Source of the DNA: DASPXY01 sp038227745
GTDB taxonomy: Bacteria; Planctomycetota; Planctomycetia; Gemmatales; Gemmataceae
DNA length: 19,877 bases
NCBI GenBank assembly: GCA_038227745.1
Contig: JBBRPS010000074.1
Location: forward strand, 1 to 19,877
Direction: 5' to 3'
Made by a program: the position numbers and the translations under genes. Shown here piece after piece: positions 7,372-13,794 of the stretch (its first letter is position 1; each line of letters starts with the position of its first letter). Below the pieces are notes generated by a model. The model was not told where the DNA came from. It made no database searches and saw nothing but the letters and a program-made list of their open reading frames with translations.

Positions 7372-7809
7372 TTAGGATTGGGAGGGAGAAGGCTGCTTAC
7401 CTTCGAGGAGCTTGATCGTGCTGATAACCTGCTGCAAGTAGCTGAAGGCGTTACTCAGTGAGTCGCGGAGGATCTTGCTGTGTTCATACGTTTCCATCGC
7501 CCGGATTTCGCCGCGGTATTCCTCCTCGGACTGCTTGATCGCATCCTGTCGGGCGTCCTCCTGGGTCATGGAGAATTCCATGCGGCCTTTGAGGTGATAC
7601 TTCGCGGCAGTCACCTTGCGGTCCAGGATCGCCAACTCCTTCGCGGAGAAGGACTGGGCGAGGTCCTCGCCGAGGCGGTGGTAGAGATCGACCAGTTCGC
7701 CCTGGAGACCTTGCAGCAGGACGACGTCGGGGATGACCCCGGTCTTCATGTCCTTCGTCTCGTCCTTGATCCGCTGCATGAGGGCCGATGCTTGTTCGTA
7801 GAGATTCAC
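7372..7809 (-). CDS. Hypothetical coiled-coil protein, 145 aa
   Basis: The true start is the GTG at 7809, overlapping the previous stop in GTGA. The longer upstream reading of the same frame is His/Arg-rich antisense sequence and is discarded. The protein is strongly helical and charged: a first helix around YEQASALMQRIKDE, a middle KELAILDRKVTAAKYHLKGR, and a hydrophobic C-terminal LLEG. It may be a structural or adaptor partner of the upstream protein. No family recognised. Confidence 0.65.
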   Translation of the reverse strand: MNLYEQASALMQRIKDETKDMKTGVIPDVVLLQGLQGELVDLYHRLGEDLAQSFSAKELAILDRKVTAAKYHLKGRMEFSMTQEDARQDAIKQSEEEYRGEIRAMETYEHSKILRDSLSNAFSYLQQVISTIKLLEGKQPSPSQS

Positions 7810-8411
7810 TTCTTGGCGGTGAACTGAATAACGACCTTCAAGGCGTCCACGAGCCGCTGCGACTGGGCGCAGTCCTTCTGCAAGGCGGCGACCTGTTCTT
7901 TCTTCGTCTTGAGGGCCTTCTCTTCCGTGGCGAGCCGCTGGGCGAGGTGGTCGGTGCTGACGGGCTGCTTGACGATCGCCATGCCCGTCCTGGCAACCTT
8001 CGGCGTGCTCGGGGCGGTGAGGGTGTAGTGCGTGGTCGGCTTCCCGGCGATGCTCTTGATGGACCGCTTCATCGAGAAGCCTTCCTTCTTGAGGTCGATC
8101 ATGGCCTGGTTCACCCGTCGCATGAAGATCTGCGGGGTGGTCGGGAGGGTGTTGGTGACGGATTCCTCGTCCCACAGGAGGTCCTGGAGGTCGCGGATGG
8201 GGCCGGACCAGGAGGGCAGGGAGGGGCCGATAGCCGCCTTGATCGCGGCGTATGCCGGGTTCTTCTCCTTCGGAAGATGCTTGTGGGTGTAGGGACGGAG
8301 CTTGCGGACCGTCCGGGTGACCTTCTTCATGATGAAGCCGGGGAGCGGTTCGACGGGTTTTACGGGGATGCCGAGCGTCTTCAGATCAACTTCCGCCAAT
8401 GAGGTGGACAT
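7806..8411 (-). CDS. Hypothetical protein with C-terminal coiled coil, 201 aa
   Basis: The start MSTSLAEVDLKTLGIPVKPV at ATG 8411 is chosen because upstream sequence in the frame is poor and a CTCTCCCC tract lies about 10 nt before it. The N-terminal half contains a basic segment (IMKKVTRTVRKLRPYTHKH) and a region with TPQIFMRRVNQAMIDLKKEG that looks like a small winged-helix-like or DNA-binding fold; this is a guess. The C-terminal ~60 residues form a coiled coil (LAQRLATEEKALKTKKEQVA). It is translationally coupled to the 145-residue gene by a GTGA overlap. Confidence 0.6.
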   Translation of the reverse strand: MSTSLAEVDLKTLGIPVKPVEPLPGFIMKKVTRTVRKLRPYTHKHLPKEKNPAYAAIKAAIGPSLPSWSGPIRDLQDLLWDEESVTNTLPTTPQIFMRRVNQAMIDLKKEGFSMKRSIKSIAGKPTTHYTLTAPSTPKVARTGMAIVKQPVSTDHLAQRLATEEKALKTKKEQVAALQKDCAQSQRLVDALKVVIQFTAKK

Positions 8412-8434
8412 AATATGGTGGGGAGAGGTGCTAC

Positions 8435-8485
8435 TCACTTGCAGCATTTCTCTTTCTTCTGCTTTTCCTTGAGCGTGATGGGCAT
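8435..8485 (-). CDS. 16-residue leader ORF, lysine-rich with CC motif
   Basis: ATG 8485 to TGA 8437-8435 encodes MPITLKEKQKKEKCCK. It is preceded at once by TCTCTCCGCCCC, the C-rich start context seen at full-size genes here, and lies inside the leader between a TTGACT/TACGAT promoter and the 201-residue gene. It could be a regulatory leader peptide (lysine codons, tandem cysteines) or a small DNA/RNA-binding peptide. Too short for statistical support. Confidence 0.35.
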   Translation of the reverse strand: MPITLKEKQKKEKCCK

Positions 8486-8507
8486 GGGGCGGAGAGAAAG
8501 TATCAAA

Positions 8508-8537
8508 ATCGTAGTGCTGCACATCGACTAGAGTCAA
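8508..8537 (-). promoter_or_regulatory. Promoter for the 8485-to-4679 gene set
   Basis: Read on the minus strand: TTGACT (8537-8532), 18-bp spacer, TACGAT (8513-8508). The predicted start near 8501 gives about 16 nt of leader before the 16-residue ORF. Confidence 0.45.
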
Positions 8538-8556
8538 CGAATGTGAATTGACAACA

Positions 8557-9486
8557 TCAGAGAACGGTCGGTGGTATCGAGTCCTTGAATCTGGCAAGGA
8601 GCGGGTGCGAATAATACGGCGAGTCGTTGAACGCCTTCAGGCCTTCCGGCGTGTCCAGCCTCAGCGAGAAGGGCCAGATCTCCGACTCCTGGTACAGCTT
8701 CCAGTCCTGCAAGAGCTTCTCTATCCGGTAGAACTGGGCCTGAAGCGTCGGATAGGAGATGACGAACTTGTGGGACCGGCACCACTGATACTTGTCCACC
8801 ACCAGTAGCTCGCAGGCATCGACTCGTTCTCCTTGGCCCATCTCGTAGATGTAGGCGTATGTTGCTTGTTGAAAGATGTAGCGGTCGTAGAGCAATCGTC
8901 CTGGTCGGAAATCTTCGAGGAAGGTATTCAGGTTTGCCGTCGTTTTCAGATCTTGCGGCCGCTTCGTCTCGTCGTCGAACCCGTCCAGCTCTCCTTTCAG
9001 CGGGAGCCCGAAGGCGATGCAGAGCAGATTCCGCTTCTTTATCTCTCGCGGAAAAAAGTGCCTCGTGAGGAATTCCTTGTGGGCATTCGTGACTGTCTGT
9101 AGCTGGCCGTTGGTCAGCAGCATCTTCCCCGGGTTCGCCTCTTCCGTCTTCTTGTCACGGCGGGGCACGGCGACGTACCTGTCCTTGAAGGCTTGCTCAC
9201 CAGAAGTAACGAGATCATCCACGGCCTGGCCGACGAACATGGCCTCGCGTTCTTCCGACACGGGCGGCTCAATCCCCTGGACGTACTCAAGCCAGCAGAG
9301 GTACGGGTCTTTCTCCAGGGCCATGAGCTTATGAGATGTGATGAAAGCCGCGTTCCTCTTCCTGTATTCGAGTGCCTTCACTTCCGGCTTTTCCAGGAGA
9401 TTCAAGACGGCCTGTTCCTTCTTCGGATCGCCTTTCGAGGCTACCCATTCGTCTACGGCCCGTTGAAGTTGCTCGGAGATCGTCAT
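8557..9486 (-). CDS. PD-(D/E)XK exonuclease (RecB/YqaJ/Cas4-like fold)
   Basis: A 309-residue protein with a PD-(D/E)XK core: KGELDG with D168, then DLKTT with D179 and K181, and a QQATYAY helix at about 206-212 matching the Q-x3-Y motif of the RecB-like group. An earlier FVGQAVDDLV segment (about 84-93) occupies the place of the usual GxxxH helix, but with Asp instead of His. Such enzymes resect double-stranded DNA 5' to 3' to supply single strands to an annealase; the RecT/Bet-like protein at 10085-11239 in the same direction is the obvious partner. The start overlaps the preceding 54-residue gene by ATGA. Confidence 0.8.
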   Translation of the reverse strand: MTISEQLQRAVDEWVASKGDPKKEQAVLNLLEKPEVKALEYRKRNAAFITSHKLMALEKDPYLCWLEYVQGIEPPVSEEREAMFVGQAVDDLVTSGEQAFKDRYVAVPRRDKKTEEANPGKMLLTNGQLQTVTNAHKEFLTRHFFPREIKKRNLLCIAFGLPLKGELDGFDDETKRPQDLKTTANLNTFLEDFRPGRLLYDRYIFQQATYAYIYEMGQGERVDACELLVVDKYQWCRSHKFVISYPTLQAQFYRIEKLLQDWKLYQESEIWPFSLRLDTPEGLKAFNDSPYYSHPLLARFKDSIPPTVL

Positions 9487-9647
9487 TTCTTCGGGGAGAT
9501 GAGGCGGCGGTTCTCAGCGAACTGCATGAAGTGCTGGAAGTTCTCCTCGATGTAGGCGGACATGATCTCGCGGGCCTCGGCAGGGCCCTGGGAGGCGACC
9601 CAGTCACGGAACTGCTGCCAGTACCGTTCGTTCGTGAAAGGTGTCAT
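9483..9647 (-). CDS. 54-residue hypothetical protein in the recombination operon
   Basis: ATG 9647 to TGA 9485-9483, overlapping its neighbours by 4 bp on both sides (ATGA twice), which argues strongly for a real, co-translated gene. The protein is aromatic and charged: MTPFTNERYWQQFRDWVASQ, then AREIMSAYIEENFQHFMQF. It is predicted helical. It could be an exonuclease accessory factor; no family recognised. Confidence 0.65.
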   Translation of the reverse strand: MTPFTNERYWQQFRDWVASQGPAEAREIMSAYIEENFQHFMQFAENRRLISPKK

Positions 9648-10069
9648 GGGCGTTGTTGAAGCAAGGACCTGATTGTTCCCAACCGCTTCCGTTCGTAGTC
9701 TCGGCCGTAGCTGCTCTTCATATAACCTTGATAGGCTTCCCAGATCCGCTTTTTCTGGGAGTCCGCCAGATTGATCTCTTCTGGCCTATAAATCTGGACG
9801 CAGTTCTGTCCATTTACGATCCACAGATCGACTCCCGATTTGTGATTGAACGTACGCCTCGTGGCCGTCCACTCCTCTGGGTGCGACGCGATCGACGCAA
9901 GAAGATCACGTACTAAGCTTTCTGTGCCATCTCCTTCGTCAATCTCTCGGCGCAGGTCCCGGACTTCCTGCCGCTGCCGATTTAATAAACGGTGTTGTCG
10001 TTCGGCGACGAACCCAAGGACGAACGCGAGGACGATGGCAGCTACTGACAATGTGGCCAGGTAAGGCAT
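9644..10069 (-). CDS. Membrane-anchored coiled-coil protein, 141 aa
   Basis: The N-terminus is one membrane segment (YLATLSVAAIVLAFVLGFVA), followed by a basic coiled coil (RQHRLLNRQRQEVRDLRREI). The C-terminal ~80 residues look globular (FNHKSGVDLWIVNGQNCVQI, then DSQKKRIWEAYQGYMKS). The GVDLWIVNG strand somewhat resembles a nuclease-like core strand, but a full motif is missing. Placement between annealase and exonuclease suggests a role linking replication/recombination to the membrane; this is inference. It overlaps the 54-residue gene by ATGA and has CCCCACTCCTC before its start. Confidence 0.65.
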   Translation of the reverse strand: MPYLATLSVAAIVLAFVLGFVAERQHRLLNRQRQEVRDLRREIDEGDGTESLVRDLLASIASHPEEWTATRRTFNHKSGVDLWIVNGQNCVQIYRPEEINLADSQKKRIWEAYQGYMKSSYGRDYERKRLGTIRSLLQQRP

Positions 10070-10084
10070 AAGAGGAGTGGGGAA

Positions 10085-11239
10085 TCAGGCGGCTTTCTTC
10101 TTGGCCGACTTCTTCGGCTGCAGGGCTTCCTTCGCTGCCTCGGCGGCTTCGGCGAGCTGGGCTCGCTGCGGCTCGGACAGGGGCTTCTCGGAGGCGGCTT
10201 TGAGCACGTCATCGACGCCCTGGGCGGTCTCCTGGGCCTTGATGCTTTCCAGCCAGGTCGCAAACTCGTCGTCCGGCATCGCCTCGACGGGCTTCGTGAA
10301 CATGCTGCGGAGGGACTGGGGCGGCTCGGCGGGAGCGGGGGGCGGACCATCCACGATCTCCAGGTTGCTCACCTCGCTGTTCGTCGGGTCGCCGTCCTGG
10401 TGGTTGACGACCTTGCCGCTCATGTTGGGGCGGGTGGAAGGGTCCAGGGACTCCAGCTCGGCCTTCTTCGCCTTCGCTGCGGCGTACACGGCGTCCTTCT
10501 CGGGGCCGAAGAGCTTCCCGACGCTCCCAGCGATCGTGTCGCGGAGCTTGGCAAATTCTTCCAGCGTCGTGCAGGCCTCGATCTGGCGGACCAGGTCGTC
10601 TTTCAGGCTGCTCTGCTGGGCCTGGGCGGTCGGGGAACTGTCAATCACAACGCCGTCCCTGCGGATCGTTTCTTCGGCGACGATGCCTGTGACGTTCGCA
10701 AACTGCTTGCAGAGCACCGACTCCGCACACTTGCAAATGAGGGGAGTGGGATACTCCTTCCAGACCGGGGAGGAACCGTCGTAATATTCGCTGAACGTCA
10801 CGTACTTGGTCAGCTTCACGCCGTCCTTGCGGGTGATCATCGCCCAGGCTCCGAGGATGGCCCCCCGCTTCGTGGTGAGCCGATGCTCGATCTGCCCGGT
10901 GATGGCGTCCATTCGGAAATCGTCTCCTTCACGCACTTCTGCGGACTGGATGCGGTCGAAGGTGGGGTCACGCTTAGCGATCTTGAGCAACCCATCCCGC
11001 CCGGTCTGGATCGTCAACTTTCCGTTGTAGAGGATGCACCATACCTCCTTCTTAAACGGGTCAAGGTCCTGGGATAGTGCGACATTCAAGAAGTACGTCA
11101 ACTGGGTGTCGGTCGTGCCCTGGGCCACGGTGTCCTTGAGGACTTGCTTCTGCTCGTCGGACAGCTCACCAAGAGAGACGAACTTGAAGCCCATCGGCTT
11201 GCTGAGTGGGTCGAGCGGGGTGAGAGAAATGTCAGACAT
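10085..11239 (-). CDS. recT: RecT/Bet-family single-strand annealing protein
   Basis: A 384-residue protein. Residues about 40-190 match the RecT/Bet annealase pattern: TYFLNVALSQDLDPFKKEVW, LTIQTGRDGLLKIAKRDPTF, GAWAMITRKDG and a conserved WKEYPTPLICKCAESVLCKQ. Annealases coat single-stranded DNA and pair it with its complement during phage recombination. The C-terminal half is an extended proline/acidic linker (PPPAPAEPPQS) ending in a lysine/alanine tail (KKSAKKKAA), longer than in classical RecT and perhaps a DNA- or SSB-binding extension. Same direction as the exonuclease gene. The upstream context is TTTTTCCCCTCCCTATCC, with no SD. Confidence 0.88.
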   Translation of the reverse strand: MSDISLTPLDPLSKPMGFKFVSLGELSDEQKQVLKDTVAQGTTDTQLTYFLNVALSQDLDPFKKEVWCILYNGKLTIQTGRDGLLKIAKRDPTFDRIQSAEVREGDDFRMDAITGQIEHRLTTKRGAILGAWAMITRKDGVKLTKYVTFSEYYDGSSPVWKEYPTPLICKCAESVLCKQFANVTGIVAEETIRRDGVVIDSSPTAQAQQSSLKDDLVRQIEACTTLEEFAKLRDTIAGSVGKLFGPEKDAVYAAAKAKKAELESLDPSTRPNMSGKVVNHQDGDPTNSEVSNLEIVDGPPPAPAEPPQSLRSMFTKPVEAMPDDEFATWLESIKAQETAQGVDDVLKAASEKPLSEPQRAQLAEAAEAAKEALQPKKSAKKKAA

Positions 11240-11260
11240 GGATAGGGAGGGGAAAAAGAA

Positions 11261-11419
11261 TTACTCGTATTGATGAATCAAGACAGGCTCGATCTCCTCG
11301 ACATGATCACAAACTGAACATAGATATGCTCTTCCCGTGACAGTTTCTGCGGTCCCGATCTCAATCTCTTGCATCGGAGACTGCACGCCGGATTCAAGGC
11401 AAAGCTCGCAGATTCTCAT
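11261..11419 (-). CDS. Small zinc-ribbon protein, 52 aa
   Basis: The start MRICELC at ATG 11419 is chosen because the ATG overlaps the previous stop in ATGA; the longer ORF upstream is discarded. It has two CxxC knuckles, CELC at the N-terminus and CSVC near residue 34, in a single zinc-ribbon arrangement, with an acidic strand-rich middle (QEIEIGTAETVTGRAY). Similar mini-ribbons are common in phages with unknown roles. Confidence 0.65.
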   Translation of the reverse strand: MRICELCLESGVQSPMQEIEIGTAETVTGRAYLCSVCDHVEEIEPVLIHQYE

Positions 11420-11505
11420 AGAAGGATGATGAACAGGAGGAGTCCGAAGGCGGTCAGAACCCGGTAGGCAAATGTTCCAAATCTCATGCAGCAATCCTCT
11501 CCCAT
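11416..11505 (-). CDS. Mini membrane protein (29 or 23 aa)
   Basis: A hydrophobic helix (FGTFAYRVLTAFGLLLFIIL) ends with a TGA that overlaps the next ATG. Two in-frame starts are possible: ATG 11505 (beginning MGEDCC) or ATG 11487 (beginning MRFGTF), the latter having GGGAGAGG about 8-9 nt upstream. It is below normal ORF length limits. The ATGA coupling and clean transmembrane composition support it. Confidence 0.45.
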   Translation of the reverse strand: MGEDCCMRFGTFAYRVLTAFGLLLFIILL

Positions 11506-11581
11506 TGCAGCACAAGAAGCAAGCGGATCGCCTTGCAGAAAGGCGGGGTTGTTGCGGGACGTTTCGCGGCTTCGGGCACAG

Positions 11582-11605
11582 AAAAAGCCGCCCGTGCGAG
11601 CGGCT
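11582..11605 (-). terminator. Intrinsic terminator
   Basis: On the minus strand AGCCGC and GCGGCT pair around an 8-nt loop and are followed by TTTTT. It lies just after the 77-residue gene, which it should terminate. The 11506-11619 interval holds no other visible gene. Confidence 0.75.
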
Positions 11606-11619
11606 CGTCTTGGCCTGGA

Positions 11620-11853
11620 TCACATCCCGGCTTCGACCTGGGCGGGAGTCGTGCCTTCAACACCCGGGGGCGGGGCACTCTGCTGCTTGCGGTACTCGGC
11701 CTGGCCCTCGCGGACTAGCTTGGCCATGTCCTCCCAGGACATGCCGTAGGCGGAGGCGAGGAACGCGCCGTGGAAGAGCATGAATCGGGCGTGGCCGACC
11801 AGGTTCGGGTTGCTCAGATCAGAAACACCGGGGACGACAGGGGCATCCGACAT
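11620..11853 (-). CDS. Hypothetical protein, 77 aa
   Basis: The start MSDAPVVPGVSDLSNPNLVG at ATG 11853 is preceded by TTTCCCCCATCCCCCCT, one of the strongest C-rich start contexts in the window. The protein has a central helix (ARFMLFHGAFLASAYGMSWE), an amphipathic helix (DMAKLVREGQAEYRKQQ) and a proline-rich tail. No membrane signal or catalytic motif; not recognised. It has its own terminator downstream and another upstream, so it is probably a single-gene transcript. TATCAT at about 11878-11883 (minus strand) is a possible -10. Confidence 0.65.
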   Translation of the reverse strand: MSDAPVVPGVSDLSNPNLVGHARFMLFHGAFLASAYGMSWEDMAKLVREGQAEYRKQQSAPPPGVEGTTPAQVEAGM

Positions 11854-11901
11854 AGGGGGGATGGGGGAAAGTGCGGCGATGATACCCCCTCGGTCCGCAA
11901 G

Positions 11902-11928
11902 AAAAAACCCCTTTCTTGGGAGAAGGGG
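11902..11928 (-). terminator. Intrinsic terminator
   Basis: On the minus strand CCCC-TTCT pairs with AGAA-(A)-GGGG around a CCCA loop, followed by TTTTTT. It should end the transcript of the secreted-protein gene at 11967-12311. Confidence 0.75.
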
Positions 11929-11966
11929 GTTTGTGCCTCTCTGCGGCCGGTGGTGTGATGGGATTC

Positions 11967-12311
11967 TTAGAGGTTGCTCGCGTTCTGCAGGCCGTGATTG
12001 ACCTGGTGGCACTTGTTCATGTCGAGCTTGGCCTGGCACTCGTAGCCGTCCGCGTACCGGCCTCTCAAGACGAGCAGGTCATGGTCCCGGGCGGTCATGT
12101 TCAGAACACCAAGATTGTCGGTGTACTCCGGGGTGACGTACTTCTCGATCGTGCCGTCCTTGACGCGGTGGTAGACGGTGGGGATGCCTTTCGACTTGTC
12201 CCCGGTGAGGGCGTCGAAGGAGACGATCCCGGCGAAGTGGGCCGAAGCCGAGACGGGGAGAAGGAGCGGGGCCGCAGCGAGGGCGGTGAGGAAGAGAGAG
12301 CGGAGTCTCAT
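11967..12311 (-). CDS. Secreted hypothetical protein, 114 aa
   Basis: The start at ATG 12311 gives a clean Sec signal peptide: MRLRSLFLT, then a hydrophobic core (ALAAAPLLLPV) and a likely cleavage after SASA before HFAG. The mature part (about 90 residues) has two cysteines (ECQA, NKCHQ) that could form a disulfide, and reads as mixed strands (VLNMTARDHDLLVLRGRYAD). It has its own terminator and a palindrome over its candidate promoter, suggesting separate regulation. No family recognised. Confidence 0.7.
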   Translation of the reverse strand: MRLRSLFLTALAAAPLLLPVSASAHFAGIVSFDALTGDKSKGIPTVYHRVKDGTIEKYVTPEYTDNLGVLNMTARDHDLLVLRGRYADGYECQAKLDMNKCHQVNHGLQNASNL

Positions 12312-12337
12312 GATTGGGGAGGGGGAAGAAATTGGAA

Positions 12338-12350
12338 CGTACACTGTACG
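12338..12350. promoter_or_regulatory. Palindromic operator candidate over a -10 box
   Basis: CGTACA-C-TGTACG is a perfect 6+1+6 palindrome. On the minus strand it overlaps TACAGT, a fair -10 box about 30 bp before the ATG of the secreted protein. No strong -35 is visible. A dimeric repressor site is plausible. Confidence 0.4.
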
Positions 12351-12410
12351 AGCGAAGTGTAAATGGGAGATGGCGCGAGTGCAAGTGAATGGGCTTGACT
12401 TATTCGGAGT

Positions 12411-12860
12411 TCATGTCCGAGAACCAGGATAGGTCTTGAGGCATTCCTGGATACTCTTGTGAAACATGGAGGCAGTATAGCCTTCCGGCAAGTCCCACAT
12501 GGGGTTGACGAGACTGTGAACGCACAGGACGAACTCCCCGTAGAGATCAGCGTCGTCCTTCTGCCCAGAGAGGCCGTAGAAGGTCGGCGGCTTTTCTGTG
12601 ATCTTTATGGATTCCCAGTAATCGTTGTCGCAGGAAGCGGCCTGGGCCTTCAGATCCTTCGGGGTTTCGTCAGGGGTGCCGTAGCACTTTGGGCATTCCT
12701 CAGTGACGTTCTGGAGGCATTCGTAGAGTTCGTGATGGATCGCGTGGGTCTTCGCGTCGTCGTAGACAAAGTGGGTGCCCCAGGAGGTGACGTGATCCGC
12801 TTTCGCCGAGGAGCAGCCGGCGAGGAGCAGGAGGCCGATGATGAAGAGTGTCTTTTTCAA
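12411..12860 (-). CDS. Lipoprotein, 149 aa
   Basis: The N-terminus MKKTLFIIGLLLLAGCSS carries a clear lipobox (LLAGC). The mature protein is cysteine-rich (ECLQ, ECPKC, ASC, LCV, ECLK), probably disulfide-bonded in the periplasm. It starts at TTG 12860, 1 nt after the stop of the lysozyme-like gene, so it is coupled to it. In phages a lipoprotein beside a muralytic enzyme is often an o-spanin, but this one is longer than usual and lacks the short proline-rich form, so that role is speculative. Confidence 0.7.
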   Translation of the reverse strand: MKKTLFIIGLLLLAGCSSAKADHVTSWGTHFVYDDAKTHAIHHELYECLQNVTEECPKCYGTPDETPKDLKAQAASCDNDYWESIKITEKPPTFYGLSGQKDDADLYGEFVLCVHSLVNPMWDLPEGYTASMFHKSIQECLKTYPGSRT

Positions 12861-12861
12861 G

Positions 12862-13548
12862 TCAGAGGGGGGAAAGAATTGATTTGGCGTTCGCGAGCTG
12901 GCCCTTGACCTGGCTCAGGTAGGCCGGGTTCGCGTTCCAGGTGTCGATGCAGTGCCAGATGGTGTGGCCGTCGCCGGTGCAGCCCGCCATCTCGGCGATG
13001 TACTTGCGGGCCTGGCCTCGCCAGTCGTTCATCTCGGGGAAGTCGTGGAAGAACTGCTCACGCATCGCTGCCACCTTTGCCGGGGTGTAGGTGTAGGCGA
13101 AGTGGTTGCGGACGGCCCAGTCGCGGTAGCGATACCAGATATGCCATTGAGCGAGACCTATTGCCCAGCCGTGGTCGTTGGAAGACTTTCCGGGGGACCA
13201 ATCGCAGTACTCGGTCATCGAGCCGCACTCGCGGAGAAGATGGGCGATCATCTCGTGGCAGTAATCGCCGATGCCAGTGTCTGTCGCCATCTGGCAGATC
13301 TCGCGTGCCCGCAGTTTCTTGTAGTCGGTTTCCAGGGGGATGGAGATGGACGGGAACGGGCCACGCAGGTTGAAGGAGAGGTAGTCGTCGATCGAACGGG
13401 CGTGGGCCTGGGGGCTGAACCCGAGCGATTGCCGGGCCCAGTAAACCGGCCAGTAGAGCAGGCCGACGACGAGGACACCGTAGAAGAACGGGCGGAGGAG
13501 GAACCAGAGGATCTTGTGGAGTAGGTGTTCGCGGGGGGTGAGGGACAT
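12862..13548 (-). CDS. Membrane-anchored lysozyme/transglycosylase-like protein, 228 aa
   Basis: The start at ATG 13548 (MSLTPREHLLHKILW) follows a CCCCCC tract. One membrane helix spans about residues 14-36 (FFYGVLVVGLLYWPVYW). The soluble part has a candidate catalytic Glu in LLRECGS (E107), followed about 20 residues later by HGWAIGLAQWH (126-136). This matches the ESGG...GxxGLxQ layout of lytic transglycosylases and goose-type lysozymes. Paired cysteines (CQM, CHEM, CGS, CDW, GCTG, HCID) suggest an oxidising compartment. The likely job is peptidoglycan cleavage from the membrane, either for lysis or for DNA-transfer machinery. Family assignment is by motif only. Confidence 0.55.
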   Translation of the reverse strand: MSLTPREHLLHKILWFLLRPFFYGVLVVGLLYWPVYWARQSLGFSPQAHARSIDDYLSFNLRGPFPSISIPLETDYKKLRAREICQMATDTGIGDYCHEMIAHLLRECGSMTEYCDWSPGKSSNDHGWAIGLAQWHIWYRYRDWAVRNHFAYTYTPAKVAAMREQFFHDFPEMNDWRGQARKYIAEMAGCTGDGHTIWHCIDTWNANPAYLSQVKGQLANAKSILSPL

Positions 13549-13582
13549 GTTTTCCGGGGGGAAAAACAAGTAAAAGAGGGGC

Positions 13583-13696
13583 TTACCAGTGGACGAGAGA
13601 CAGGAAGTCACCGAGGACTGCCGCGCAGTAGCAGACGACGATCCCGGTCGTGACCGTGAGGATCGGCCCGAAGAACGAGAGCAGATACTTCTGCAT
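13583..13696 (-). CDS. 37-residue membrane peptide, holin-like in size
   Basis: ATG 13696 to TAA 13585-13583; the start context is CTTCTCCCCACCCTCT. The peptide is almost one hydrophobic segment (FFGPILTVTTGIVVCYCAAV) with basic MQKY at the start. It is the first gene after a good promoter and precedes the lysozyme-like gene by 34 bp. Position and size recall small holins or pinholins, but equally a regulatory membrane peptide. Confidence 0.55.
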   Translation of the reverse strand: MQKYLLSFFGPILTVTTGIVVCYCAAVLGDFLSLVHW

Positions 13697-13740
13697 AGAG
13701 GGTGGGGAGAAGGAAGTAGATGTTTGTCTAACTGCCATCC

Positions 13741-13769
13741 AGTATAGCAAATCCCGATGTGCAGCACAA
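13741..13769 (-). promoter_or_regulatory. Strong sigma70-type promoter
   Basis: On the minus strand: TTGTGC (13769-13764), exactly 17 bp, TATACT (13746-13741). The predicted start near 13734 gives a leader of about 38 nt to ATG 13696, ending in the C-rich tract. It should drive the membrane peptide, lysozyme-like and lipoprotein genes. Confidence 0.65.
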
Positions 13770-13794
13770 CGCTTTCTTTCGCCTCAAATCATCA

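Noticed and set aside
7810..8175. N-terminal extension of the 145-residue gene
   Set aside because: His/Arg/Gln-rich antisense-like sequence overlapping a better gene; the GTGA overlap at 7806-7809 fixes the start.
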